Assembly: GCF_030547075.1 (NCBI RefSeq)
Contig: NZ_JAUOQH010000004.1
Coordinates: forward strand, 284,668-348,667
Reading direction: 5' to 3'
Length of the DNA: 64,000 bases
Source: Alteromonas sp. 1_MG-2023
Lineage (GTDB): Bacteria; Pseudomonadota; Gammaproteobacteria; Enterobacterales; Alteromonadaceae
The position numbers and the translations under genes were made by a program. Positions 17,348-25,526 of the stretch are shown here, piece after piece (the first letter of the stretch is position 1; each line of letters opens with the position of its first letter). The notes beneath the pieces are model-generated. The model was not told where the DNA came from and ran no database searches. It saw only the letters and a list, made by a program, of their open reading frames with translations.

Positions 17348-18907
17348 ATGAATCAAGATACAAATAATACACAAACCGTTGATGTGTTAGTGGTTGGCGG
17401 CGGTGTAAACGGTGCCGGTGTAGCACTGGATGCGGCTGGTCGAGGCCTTTCGGTAGTGCTTTGCGAAAAGGGCGATCTTGCTGGCGCAACGTCTTCTTCA
17501 AGCAGTAAGCTTATTCACGGCGGTTTACGTTATTTAGAGCACTATGAATTTCGTTTAGTGAAAGAGGCGCTAGCCGAGCGAGAAGTGTTACTTCAAAAAG
17601 CCCCTCATATTATGTGGCCGCTACGTTTTCGTTTGCCCCATCAAAAACATCTTCGTCCCGCGTGGATGATTCGTATTGGCTTATTCCTTTACGATTCTTT
17701 AGCAAAACGAAACATGCTGCCGCGTTCAAAGAAAATGTCTACTTCGCCAACGGGCCCGCTTGTTAATGATATATCAACGTGTTTCGAATACTCAGATGGC
17801 TGGGTAGATGATGCTCGCTTAGTGGTACTTAACGCGCTTGCTGCCCAAGAAAAGGGCGCCACTATACATACTCGTACAGAGTGTATCAGTGCCGAAAAGC
17901 AAGATGATTTGTGGAAAGTGACATTAAAAGACATTGAAGGGAAAACGTTTACAGTGCTTGCGAAAGCGGTTGTAAATGCCGCAGGCCCTTGGGCGGTTTC
18001 TTTCCTCGATAGATTAGCTGATACGAAAAACCCAAATGCAATGCGTATGGTTAAAGGCAGCCACTTTATTGTTCCTAAGCTTTACGATACCGATGAAGCT
18101 TATATTCTTCAGAATAAAGATGATCGAATTGTTTTCGTTATCCCTTATGAAGATGACTTTTCTTTAGTGGGTACTACTGACGAAAATTACGTGGGGGAAC
18201 CAACGAAAGCGGCTATTTCCGAAGCAGAAACCGATTACCTTGTTGATGTGGTAAATACGTATTTTAAAAGCAAGATTACGCCCGATGATATTGTGCATAG
18301 CTACAGTGGCGTGCGCCCTTTGTTAGAAGAAGCGAATGCATCGGCTCAAGAACTAACTCGTGATTATAAAGTCGAGTTAAGCGGTACGGCATCAACGCCT
18401 ATTTTACTTAATATATTCGGCGGTAAAATTACCACTTATCGTAAGCTTGCCGAACATGCGGTAGACAAGTTAGTGACGTTATTTCCAAAAGCTGGAAAAG
18501 CATGGACGAAAGAAGTACCACTACCTGGTGGCGCTTTCGCTGATAAAGCCACGCTGCTTAGCGAACTTAAACAGGATTATCCTTGGTTGCCAGCAGAAGT
18601 TTGTGTGCGTTATGTTCGCCAGTATGGTTTGTTGTGCAAACTATTCTTAAGCGGTAAGACTTCACTTAGCGAGATGGGAGAAGACTTTGGAAGTCAATTT
18701 TTCCAAGCTGAAGTAGATTACCTTATTGAGAAAGAATGGGCGTTAACGTTAGAAGATGTTATCTGGCGTAGAACCAAGCATGGCTTGCGTTTAACCGATA
18801 GCCAGAAAAGCCACCTTGAAAGTTATTTAGCGACTAATACAGGTAAAAGCACTAAGGCCTCAACAGCTAATTTTTCAACAGAGGACGGGCTAAAACAAAC
18901 GGCCTAG
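17348..18907 (+). CDS. glpD: Aerobic glycerol-3-phosphate dehydrogenase
   Basis: FAD-dependent oxidation of sn-glycerol 3-phosphate to dihydroxyacetone phosphate, with electrons going to quinones at the inner membrane. The start at 17348 gives 519 residues beginning MNQDTNNTQTVDVLVVGGG; the earlier ATG at 17288 lies in the promoter. The Rossmann GGGVNGAG (17-24), the SSSSSKLIHGGLRYLEHYEF region and the GGKITTYRKLAE motif are those of GlpD, followed by the C-terminal helical cap domain. It follows glpR by 404 bp and has GlpR half-sites in front. The downstream region ends in a strong terminator embedded in a tandem repeat. Confidence 0.96.
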   Translation: MNQDTNNTQTVDVLVVGGGVNGAGVALDAAGRGLSVVLCEKGDLAGATSSSSSKLIHGGLRYLEHYEFRLVKEALAEREVLLQKAPHIMWPLRFRLPHQKHLRPAWMIRIGLFLYDSLAKRNMLPRSKKMSTSPTGPLVNDISTCFEYSDGWVDDARLVVLNALAAQEKGATIHTRTECISAEKQDDLWKVTLKDIEGKTFTVLAKAVVNAAGPWAVSFLDRLADTKNPNAMRMVKGSHFIVPKLYDTDEAYILQNKDDRIVFVIPYEDDFSLVGTTDENYVGEPTKAAISEAETDYLVDVVNTYFKSKITPDDIVHSYSGVRPLLEEANASAQELTRDYKVELSGTASTPILLNIFGGKITTYRKLAEHAVDKLVTLFPKAGKAWTKEVPLPGGAFADKATLLSELKQDYPWLPAEVCVRYVRQYGLLCKLFLSGKTSLSEMGEDFGSQFFQAEVDYLIEKEWALTLEDVIWRRTKHGLRLTDSQKSHLESYLATNTGKSTKASTANFSTEDGLKQTA

Positions 18908-18926
18908 CCTGTAAGCCCCTATGCAT

Positions 18927-19000
18927 TGAACTCAGTGAGCTATGCGCCTAGTACGTAGTGAACCCAGTGAGCAATAACCTAGTGCGCAATGAACCCAGTA
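18927..19000. repeat. Imperfect 31-32-bp tandem repeat downstream of glpD
   Basis: Three copies begin TGAACYCAGT at 18927, 18959 and 18990 (periods 32 and 31 bp). The third copy runs into the terminator stem. The start of each copy is the best conserved part. Confidence 0.6.
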
Positions 19001-19026
19001 CGCAAAAATGTATACTGGGTTTTTAT
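18992..19026 (+). terminator. Terminator after glpD
   Basis: AACCCAGTA (18992-19000) and TACTGGGTT (19013-19021) form a perfect 9-bp stem, followed by TTTTA. The left arm is part of the 32-bp tandem repeat. Confidence 0.75.
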
Positions 19027-19088
19027 ATCTCTAAGACATGCTTTATATTAATAAAATGGAAAAAAGCGTTTATTAAAAGGATTTCAGT

Positions 19089-19634
19089 ATGCGTGAAATC
19101 ATACTCGTTCGACATGGAAAGCCGTTATCTGCACACAATAATAAAGTTAATGCCGTAGATTACTCAAAGTGGGTAAGGGCGTATGACTTTTCAGAATTAG
19201 ATCCCTCAAGTAAACCGGGTGCACCGGTAGACTTCACTAATAGCTATGTCATTGTTAGCCCATTAAAGCGGGCTAAATTATCGGCTGCACACCTTGGTGC
19301 CATTAAAATAGATGAGGAACTACCTAATCTAAAAGAGATGGATATCCCTTACTATAAACTGCCTTTGAAACTAAGAGCGTGGCATTGGGTGTTGTTGTGT
19401 CGCCTTATGTGGTTTATGGGAAAAACGGGGCGGTTTGAAAGCTTTAAAGATGCTAAAAAAAGAGTAGTGGAGCTTGCGGAATACCTAAAATTACTCAGCG
19501 AAACGCAATCTAAAATAATTCTTGTAGGTCATGGGCTTACTAACAGATTTTTACGCAAAAAACTGCAAGCAGAAGGTTGGTCACTACAAGCCAAAGACAA
19601 TAAATTTTGGGGGGTTACTCGACTTACCCGTTAA
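19089..19634 (+). CDS. Histidine phosphatase superfamily protein
   Basis: The 181-residue protein belongs to the phosphoglycerate-mutase-like histidine phosphatases. The catalytic set is visible: Arg8-His9-Gly10 in VRHGKP, Arg61 in SPLKRAKLS, Glu83 in LKEMDIP and His148 in LVGHGLTN. A short hydrophobic stretch (about 97-110, rich in W and L) is unusual for the family. AAAAGGA precedes the ATG. It stands alone between the glpD terminator and the msh operon. The substrate is unknown; family members act on phospho-proteins or small phosphometabolites. Confidence 0.82.
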   Translation: MREIILVRHGKPLSAHNNKVNAVDYSKWVRAYDFSELDPSSKPGAPVDFTNSYVIVSPLKRAKLSAAHLGAIKIDEELPNLKEMDIPYYKLPLKLRAWHWVLLCRLMWFMGKTGRFESFKDAKKRVVELAEYLKLLSETQSKIILVGHGLTNRFLRKKLQAEGWSLQAKDNKFWGVTRLTR

Positions 19635-19763
19635 TACTGTTTCTTTCACTTCATTTCACTTCACCTCACAAACGAAACGCTAAATTCGCTAAAACGTAAA
19701 ATTACTCAGTGTTTCTTGATTTCTGCCGTTAATATAAAGGCGAGAAAGGGAAGGAACGTTCAC

Positions 19764-20252
19764 GTGAACAAATCAACAAAATCATTCATTCAATCATGCG
19801 CCTCCGTGTTAGCCATACTCATTTTAGTTGGCGTGTTTGGCTATGTTATTAGCCAAGTCGGTTCACAAACCAATAATGTATCTGAAACTCAATTTAGAAA
19901 ATTAGCTAAAAAGTTTGAAGAACATGCACTAAATGCGCACTGGAAGTGGCGGGCACAGAAACCAACTTCTATCATAATGTTTATCCACTACGATAAAAAC
20001 GGTAACGAGATTGATCGTGCGCCCGTCACTATGAATGATTTGGGCTGGCCAGCCGGCAAAAATACCGCCGAGGGATGTCAGAAAATTTGGTCAGCTTTAT
20101 TGGCTATACCACTCAGTGTAGATGGCTATAAAGTTCGCGCCGATTTTGTTAGTGAGGGAGACGATGAAGACGATCAAATTTGGTGTCAATATAGCCTTAG
20201 TTCCGGTCCATATTTTAATTATTACCCACGCAAAGGTATGGTAACTAATTAA
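19764..20252 (+). CDS. MshF-like protein (paralogue of MshF at the head of the msh operon)
   Basis: A GTG start at 19764 behind AAGGAA gives 162 residues, exactly the length of MshF further down. The N terminus has one membrane segment (about 12-32). The two proteins share the same order of features: a single N-terminal helix, an AHWKW / RAQW segment near residue 55, GWPAG / GWPEG followed by an Ala and a Cys in the next 12 residues, CQY / CRY near residue 140, and a C-terminal aromatic-Lys-Gly-Met/Val end. I infer an inner-membrane MSHA assembly component. It occupies the place where Vibrio-type loci carry mshH (csrD). An alternative is a minor pseudopilin-like protein. Confidence 0.6.
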   Translation: MNKSTKSFIQSCASVLAILILVGVFGYVISQVGSQTNNVSETQFRKLAKKFEEHALNAHWKWRAQKPTSIIMFIHYDKNGNEIDRAPVTMNDLGWPAGKNTAEGCQKIWSALLAIPLSVDGYKVRADFVSEGDDEDDQIWCQYSLSSGPYFNYYPRKGMVTN

Positions 20253-20398
20253 TAGGTATGGTTTTTCATCCGCTTGTTTATTGTAGATAATTAGTCTACT
20301 TTTCAATAGATAAAGTGTTTATTCGTGGCTTTCTATTGTATCTTTCCTGCCACTTAACTTCGAAATTTTAACCGCGAAATCTTAACCAAAGTGGGCTT

Positions 20399-21319
20399 AT
20401 GCAATTTAGAATGTTTTCTTCTCAAAATAAAGCGCCTAACTTAGTGGTTGGTGTTTCAATATGTGCATCAGAAATGCATGTAGTAGCAGTGGAGAAAAAA
20501 GAAAACATTTGGCAATTACATAGCAACAGTAAGCACGACTTATCTTCTGGTGGTGATATTGAAAATATCATTACTACAGTGCTAACTGATATGGGAAAAC
20601 AAGCTTGCTCGGTTGCCATTACCTTATCGCAAGAGTCTTATCATATGGTGCAGGTGGAAAAACCAGATGTGCCTGAAGTTGATATTGTTAATGCCTTACC
20701 TTGGACCCTGGGTGACCTCGTACCCTACGAATCTTCTAATATCGTTTTAGATTATATCGATTACCCTGTGAAAGATCGCATGGGTGGACAGAAAATTGAT
20801 GTATTCGCTGCAGACAAATCCGAATTATCTAAGCTAGTGACCAAGCTAGCAAAACTAAAAACAAAACAGTTATCACACATCCATGTGAAAGAAGTGCTTA
20901 CAACTGAGATGTTGCCTGACGACGACTATGCCCGCTTGCTAATTATTCAAGAGCCTGGTAGTGAACCCTTTGTGATGATAATTCGGGCAAGAACTATTTG
21001 GCTTGCCAGAAGGCTGCGTGGGTTTGTAAGTAAATTTAATGAGCAAGTCGATATTGCGCAAGTTACTGATGCTCTTGGCTTAGAAATACAACGGTCTATG
21101 GATTTCTACGAATCACAATTAAAGCAGCCTCCACTAAAAGAAATACTATTTAAAATTCAGGTCGATAGTGCGCCAATCATAGAGAGGTTAAAGCCTTTTC
21201 AACCTGTCAATATGGGTACATTAGTGCCCGACTTACCTCTTGCTGATGTGGTAGACCCAGCCTGTCACTACGCACTAGCCAGTGCCTTAGCAGTGACAGC
21301 GGAGGCAGTAAAATCATAA
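20399..21319 (+). CDS. mshI: MSHA biogenesis protein MshI (PilM-like)
   Basis: The 306-residue cytoplasmic protein has the PilM-like actin fold seen in type IV pilus inner-membrane platforms: LVVGVSICASEMHVVAVEK (about 14-32), a central segment VDIVNALPWTLGDLVPYE, and CHYALASALAV near the C terminus. It is expected to link the cytoplasmic ATPase side to the PilN-like protein encoded next. The stop codon overlaps the next start (TAATG at 21317-21321), showing translational coupling. It follows the MshF-like gene after 146 bp that may hold the main operon promoter; I cannot place it with confidence. Confidence 0.85.
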   Translation: MQFRMFSSQNKAPNLVVGVSICASEMHVVAVEKKENIWQLHSNSKHDLSSGGDIENIITTVLTDMGKQACSVAITLSQESYHMVQVEKPDVPEVDIVNALPWTLGDLVPYESSNIVLDYIDYPVKDRMGGQKIDVFAADKSELSKLVTKLAKLKTKQLSHIHVKEVLTTEMLPDDDYARLLIIQEPGSEPFVMIIRARTIWLARRLRGFVSKFNEQVDIAQVTDALGLEIQRSMDFYESQLKQPPLKEILFKIQVDSAPIIERLKPFQPVNMGTLVPDLPLADVVDPACHYALASALAVTAEAVKS

Positions 21320-21945
21320 TGAAACGTACGATTAATCTATACCAAGCATCGCTTAAACCAAAAAAAGAAAAATTACCTCTTTCGAAGGTAGTTCGGGTGA
21401 ATGGTGCTGCAGCAGTAATATTGATCCTCATCTGTGTGGTGTTAAGCACAGTAGAAAGCAGCAAGCAAAGTGCTAACGACACACTGACGGCAAGTGTGGT
21501 CTCGATACAGAAAGATATTGATTCTCTAGCACTTGCACTCAAATACAAAAGAGACACACAGAAACTAAAAGACAAGCTCGCTTCACTTAAGGTGACATTA
21601 AAAAACAAAGAAGAGCTTTTTACCTACCTAGAACACGGCGAATTATCTTTCGATGCTACCCAGTATGGGGAGGTAATGGATGATTTGGCCAGCCAACATA
21701 ACCCCAATTTGTGGCTAACCCGCATATCAATCAACACAGATATTATTAAATTGTCTGGAAGAACCGAGCAACCGTCATCAATTCCAACGTGGTTAAAGCA
21801 GTTACAACAGTCTCCCTTTTTCAAAGGGAAGTCTTTTTCTGCGGTTAACTTAAAGCAAGTTGATGGTCAAGAATCAGTGAAAAAGTTTGTGATATCTACA
21901 CAACTAGAAGGAGAGGGTGATGAGCCAATGGCAACAACTCTCTGA
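21319..21945 (+). CDS. PilN-like MSHA assembly protein
   Basis: The 208-residue protein begins MKRTINLYQ, matching the INL(Y/L) motif at the N terminus of PilN, which contacts the PilM-like partner. It has one membrane segment (about 29-46), a coiled coil (about 55-100) and a periplasmic ferredoxin-like domain (LWLTRISINTDIIKLSGR at about 131-148). It overlaps mshI at its start and mshJ at its end. It is often annotated as a second MshI; it should form the inner-membrane complex with MshI and MshJ. Confidence 0.85.
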   Translation: MKRTINLYQASLKPKKEKLPLSKVVRVNGAAAVILILICVVLSTVESSKQSANDTLTASVVSIQKDIDSLALALKYKRDTQKLKDKLASLKVTLKNKEELFTYLEHGELSFDATQYGEVMDDLASQHNPNLWLTRISINTDIIKLSGRTEQPSSIPTWLKQLQQSPFFKGKSFSAVNLKQVDGQESVKKFVISTQLEGEGDEPMATTL

Positions 21946-22567
21946 TAAGTTTTCAGGTTTACAGCCTCGTGAAAAGAACCTTATTTTTTACGGCAGTTTG
22001 GCGTTACTTATCTATCTTTTTATTTGGGTAGGGATTACGACTCAACTAGATACGCTAGACAGCTTAAACAAAGTTCACCAGAAGAAGCTAAGCGAAGAAA
22101 AAGCGCTTTTAATTAAAAGAGATGCCCTACATGAAGCGCTTTCTATTGATTATAAAAAGCGTGTTCAAAGCGATATTGATAAACAACTAAAAGCATTAAT
22201 CGCCATTGACGAAAAATTGAAAACACTGGATGAAGGGTTTGTTGCGGCAGATCGTATGCCTGAATTGCTAATGACCCTGCTTAACCAGCAAGACGATGTC
22301 AGTTTAATAAATTTTCAAGTGGATGCTACTCAGGCCATCCGCTTTGGAGATGGTGAAGAGCAAAGCGCCGTATTTTACAGACACAACATGACGCTGGTCA
22401 TTGAAGGAGGCTTCTTTGCCGTTCGTGCCTATCTTGCTAGTTTGCAAAATGCAGATGAAAAAGTAGTGGTGACAGCGTTCGACTATGAAGTTGGTGAGTA
22501 CCCATCGGCAAAATTGACGATGCAACTAGCGACGGTAAGTAATAATGAAACCTTTATTTCGTTGTAA
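21920..22567 (+). CDS. mshJ: MSHA biogenesis protein MshJ (PilO-like)
   Basis: The start is taken at ATG 21920, preceded by AAGGAGAGGGTG; a GTG one codon upstream is also possible. The 215-residue protein has a membrane segment (about 22-40), a coiled coil and a PilO-type periplasmic domain. It partners the PilN-like protein in the inner-membrane alignment complex of the pilus. It overlaps the preceding gene by 26 bp and mshK by 23 bp, as in a tightly coupled operon. Confidence 0.85.
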   Translation: MSQWQQLSDKFSGLQPREKNLIFYGSLALLIYLFIWVGITTQLDTLDSLNKVHQKKLSEEKALLIKRDALHEALSIDYKKRVQSDIDKQLKALIAIDEKLKTLDEGFVAADRMPELLMTLLNQQDDVSLINFQVDATQAIRFGDGEEQSAVFYRHNMTLVIEGGFFAVRAYLASLQNADEKVVVTAFDYEVGEYPSAKLTMQLATVSNNETFISL

Positions 22568-22907
22568 GCGTGCCGTGGGCACTACTACAACACGCCTTGT
22601 TGCCCTGCTGGCAGCGAACTTGATGTTTGTAGGTAGCGCGGTTAGCGCAGTCGATCCTACTCGTCCTGCTGTATTGGGGGCAGTTAAATCTTCTCAAACC
22701 CAAGTGCCGCAAAATGGCGGTATGGTTTTACAGTCTATTTTTAAGAAATCTAAGAAGCTTACAGCCATTATATCCGGCGAGTTCTATAGCGAAGGCGACG
22801 CTATTGGCGAGTATGTGATATCTAAAATTAATCGACGTGACGTAGAGCTTGCAAACGGACGTCAGCGGAAAACACTCAGATTATATTCATATGAACTTAA
22901 AAAGTAA
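22545..22907 (+). CDS. mshK: MSHA biogenesis protein MshK (PilP-like)
   Basis: The 120-residue protein has a basic N terminus, a hydrophobic signal segment (about 15-35) and, at the mature start, VDPTRPAVL, the DPTRP motif common to MshK and GspC/PilP-like periplasmic proteins. The C-terminal beta-rich part (LQSIFKKSKKLTAIISGE) resembles the PilP homology domain that contacts the secretin. The end of the gene overlaps the secretin gene. Confidence 0.82.
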   Translation: MKPLFRCKRAVGTTTTRLVALLAANLMFVGSAVSAVDPTRPAVLGAVKSSQTQVPQNGGMVLQSIFKKSKKLTAIISGEFYSEGDAIGEYVISKINRRDVELANGRQRKTLRLYSYELKK

Positions 22908-24621
22908 CGGTATCTACAACGCAATTTTATTCACGGTAATGGCAACGCTAACAGGTTGCCAGTCTTACGGCGTGGGAGAAAAAGTTCAGCCTCACATTCG
23001 CGATGAATTGGAACGGCAGAATCAGCCTGTTGCCAAGCCAGCATTACCACCTCAGTTAGCGCAAGAGTTGTTGTCTTCAGTAGGCGGCTTCAATACCTCA
23101 CCTAGCTTAAGTCAAACCGCTAAGTTTGATGTGGCTGCGAATAACGTAGATGTACGTCCGTTTTTTGATGCCTTGGTTGACGATACCCCTTACAGCGTTG
23201 CTGTGCATCCAGGGGTGAGTGGAAAAATCAGTTTAACCCTTAAGCAAGTTGGACTTGATGAGGTGATTAAAATCATCTCAAGAATGTACCCGCTAGATGT
23301 ATTTGTTGAAGGAAAAGTAATTCAAGTTTTACCTGCTCAATTGAAAACAGAGTCAATTCCGGTCAACTTCCTAATGATAAAACGGTTTGGCGTGTCTAAT
23401 GTTAGCGTTATTGCCGGTGGTGTAAGCGAGCAAGATCAAAGCAATGGTAATAGCAACAGCAGCGGTGTTAACGGCAATAATAATTCGAGTGTGCAATCTG
23501 GTGCGGGCGGTCAAAACGGAACCAGTAACAATATTCAGCAGCTTAATGGCTCTAACATTCAAACTACCAGTGAAAACGATTTTTGGAAGGATTTGAAAGA
23601 AGCTTTAGCGGCATTAGTGTCGCCTACAGAAGGTCGCAAGGTGGTGGTCTCGCCACAAGCAGGGCTTGTCACTATTCGTGCACTACCCAGTGAAATAGCG
23701 GTAGTAAAAGACTTTTTAATGCAAAGCCAAGAAAGTCTACAAAGGCAGGTAGTGCTAGAAGCGCGTATTATCGAAGTGACCTTAAGTGACGCATACCAAC
23801 AAGGTGTACGCTGGGATCGGATCGCAAGTGGTTTAACCGGAAGCTTAAACTTCGGCCTTAGTGGCGGTAGTTTGGCCTCGAATTTCGCAGCTAATGCGGC
23901 GTCAGGTATCGACCCTGCTATTAACGCAGTAAACAGCATTGGTAACACTATATCTACGGATATTGGTGGCGTGTCTACACTTCGTATTGCCGCTGGTGAC
24001 TTTGACGGCGTTATCAATATGCTACAAACCCAGGGCGACGTTCAAATGTTGAGTAACCCTCGGGTAACGGTAACGAATAATCAGAAAGCTGTGATCAAAG
24101 TAGGTCAAGATGAATACTTTGTTACCGATGTGTCTACCAGTGAAGATCAAAGTACAACTAGTACCGAGAACGAAAACGATATTGAACTTACCCCTTTCTT
24201 CTCTGGTATTGCGCTAGATGTTACGCCTCAAATTGACCGTAGTGGTTCAGTTATTCTGCACGTACATCCGTCGGTTACGGAAACGGCAGAACAAACCAAG
24301 GTTATTCAAGTGGGCGACCAACAAATACAACTGCCTTTGGCGCAAAGCAATATTCGTGAATCAGATACAGTTATTCGTGCTCAAGATGGCGAAATCGTCG
24401 TTATCGGTGGGCTTATGGAAACGGTAACGAGCGACCAAGAATCGAAAACACCTCTGCTTGGCGATATCCCGTTATTAGGCAATATGTTTAAAAATATCAG
24501 CAAAACGCAAAGTAAGAGAGAGCTTGTTATTTTGATTAGACCCTCTGTTGTGCAACCAGATTCGTGGGAAAAGCAACGTGAGCGTACTCAGTCATTGTTA
24601 GAAAAGTGGTATAGAAACTAA
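22891..24621 (+). CDS. mshL: MSHA outer-membrane secretin MshL
   Basis: The ATG at 22891 gives a lipoprotein signal peptide with lipobox LTGC (lipidated Cys23). A start 42 bp upstream (TTG) would bury that signal, so it is rejected. The 576-residue protein has N-terminal secretin domains (FDVAANNVDVRPFFDALVDD), a low-complexity Asn/Ser/Gly linker (about 180-215), and a C-terminal secretin core with VVIGGLMETVTSDQESKTPLLGDIP and the conserved end RELVILIRPSVV. It should form the gated outer-membrane ring for the pilus. The start lies inside mshK. Confidence 0.93.
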   Translation: MNLKSNGIYNAILFTVMATLTGCQSYGVGEKVQPHIRDELERQNQPVAKPALPPQLAQELLSSVGGFNTSPSLSQTAKFDVAANNVDVRPFFDALVDDTPYSVAVHPGVSGKISLTLKQVGLDEVIKIISRMYPLDVFVEGKVIQVLPAQLKTESIPVNFLMIKRFGVSNVSVIAGGVSEQDQSNGNSNSSGVNGNNNSSVQSGAGGQNGTSNNIQQLNGSNIQTTSENDFWKDLKEALAALVSPTEGRKVVVSPQAGLVTIRALPSEIAVVKDFLMQSQESLQRQVVLEARIIEVTLSDAYQQGVRWDRIASGLTGSLNFGLSGGSLASNFAANAASGIDPAINAVNSIGNTISTDIGGVSTLRIAAGDFDGVINMLQTQGDVQMLSNPRVTVTNNQKAVIKVGQDEYFVTDVSTSEDQSTTSTENENDIELTPFFSGIALDVTPQIDRSGSVILHVHPSVTETAEQTKVIQVGDQQIQLPLAQSNIRESDTVIRAQDGEIVVIGGLMETVTSDQESKTPLLGDIPLLGNMFKNISKTQSKRELVILIRPSVVQPDSWEKQRERTQSLLEKWYRN

Positions 24622-24623
24622 TT

Positions 24624-25526
24624 ATGTACCAAGACTTTTTCGACTTCACTGAGATGCCATTTTCGCTTACGCCAAATACAGAGTTTTTCTGTGCGTTAGC
24701 GCCTCATAATGAAGCCCTAAAAGTTATTCTATCTGCACTAAGTATGTCTGAAGGTTTTATCAAGGTAACGGGAGAAGTGGGAACAGGGAAAACCCTGCTT
24801 TGTCGTAAGTTGATCAATCATTTATCTGACAAATTTGTTGCCTGTTATTTACCTAATCCGTACCTGTCGCCCGATGAACTCCGTTTATCTTTTGCTAAAG
24901 AGCTCGGCATAAAACTAGATACCGAGACAGAACGTCCGAATTTGCACAATGCTATTGAAGCACAACTGCTCACCTTAAAACGAGAAGGCAAACAAGCTGT
25001 ACTTATTATTGATGAGGCTCAGTCGCTCAGTTGGGATGCGCTAGAAATGTTGCGCCTGTTTAGTAACTTGGAAACGGAAAAAAGTAAATTGCTGCAGATT
25101 GTACTATTTGGGCAACCTGAATTAGATCAAAATTTGGCGCACAAGAAAGTGCGTCAAATTCGCCAGCGCATAAGCTTCTCTTATACGTTGCGAAGTATGA
25201 CGTCATCAGAAGTAACCTATTACATAGGACATCGCCTGATGACGGCTGGTGGCGAAAAATCGATTATCCCCAATAGCCTGTGTACTTTTATTTCTATGGT
25301 TACGCAGGGCACACCTAGGCTAGTGAATATCATGTGCCATAAAATGTTACTGCATGCCTATGGACAAGGCAAAGCGCGGGTAAATTGGCAGCATGCACTG
25401 AATGCCACATTAGATACGGAAGATTGTAAGCGACGCGTGGTGCCGCGCCAAAGCATTATCATGTTTTCCATGTTTGCAATCGTGTTAATTGGTTTAGTAG
25501 AGCTAGTCCCTTGGGGTAGCGTATGA
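24624..25526 (+). CDS. mshM: MSHA biogenesis ATPase MshM (ExeA-like)
   Basis: The 300-residue AAA+ protein of the ExeA/GspA type has Walker A GEVGTGKT (50-57), Walker B VLIIDEAQ (about 126-133, Asp130-Glu131) and a C-terminal membrane segment (about 278-296). It begins MYQDFFDFTEMPFSLTPN, the standard start of this family. ExeA-like ATPases help to insert or assemble the secretin through the peptidoglycan. It starts 3 bp after mshL and overlaps mshN by 4 bp. Confidence 0.92.
   Translation: MYQDFFDFTEMPFSLTPNTEFFCALAPHNEALKVILSALSMSEGFIKVTGEVGTGKTLLCRKLINHLSDKFVACYLPNPYLSPDELRLSFAKELGIKLDTETERPNLHNAIEAQLLTLKREGKQAVLIIDEAQSLSWDALEMLRLFSNLETEKSKLLQIVLFGQPELDQNLAHKKVRQIRQRISFSYTLRSMTSSEVTYYIGHRLMTAGGEKSIIPNSLCTFISMVTQGTPRLVNIMCHKMLLHAYGQGKARVNWQHALNATLDTEDCKRRVVPRQSIIMFSMFAIVLIGLVELVPWGSV

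Noticed and set aside
23559..24017. A 152-codon minus-strand frame
   Set aside because: It lies wholly inside mshL on the other strand, lacks a ribosome binding site and codes for no recognisable protein; it is a shadow frame.
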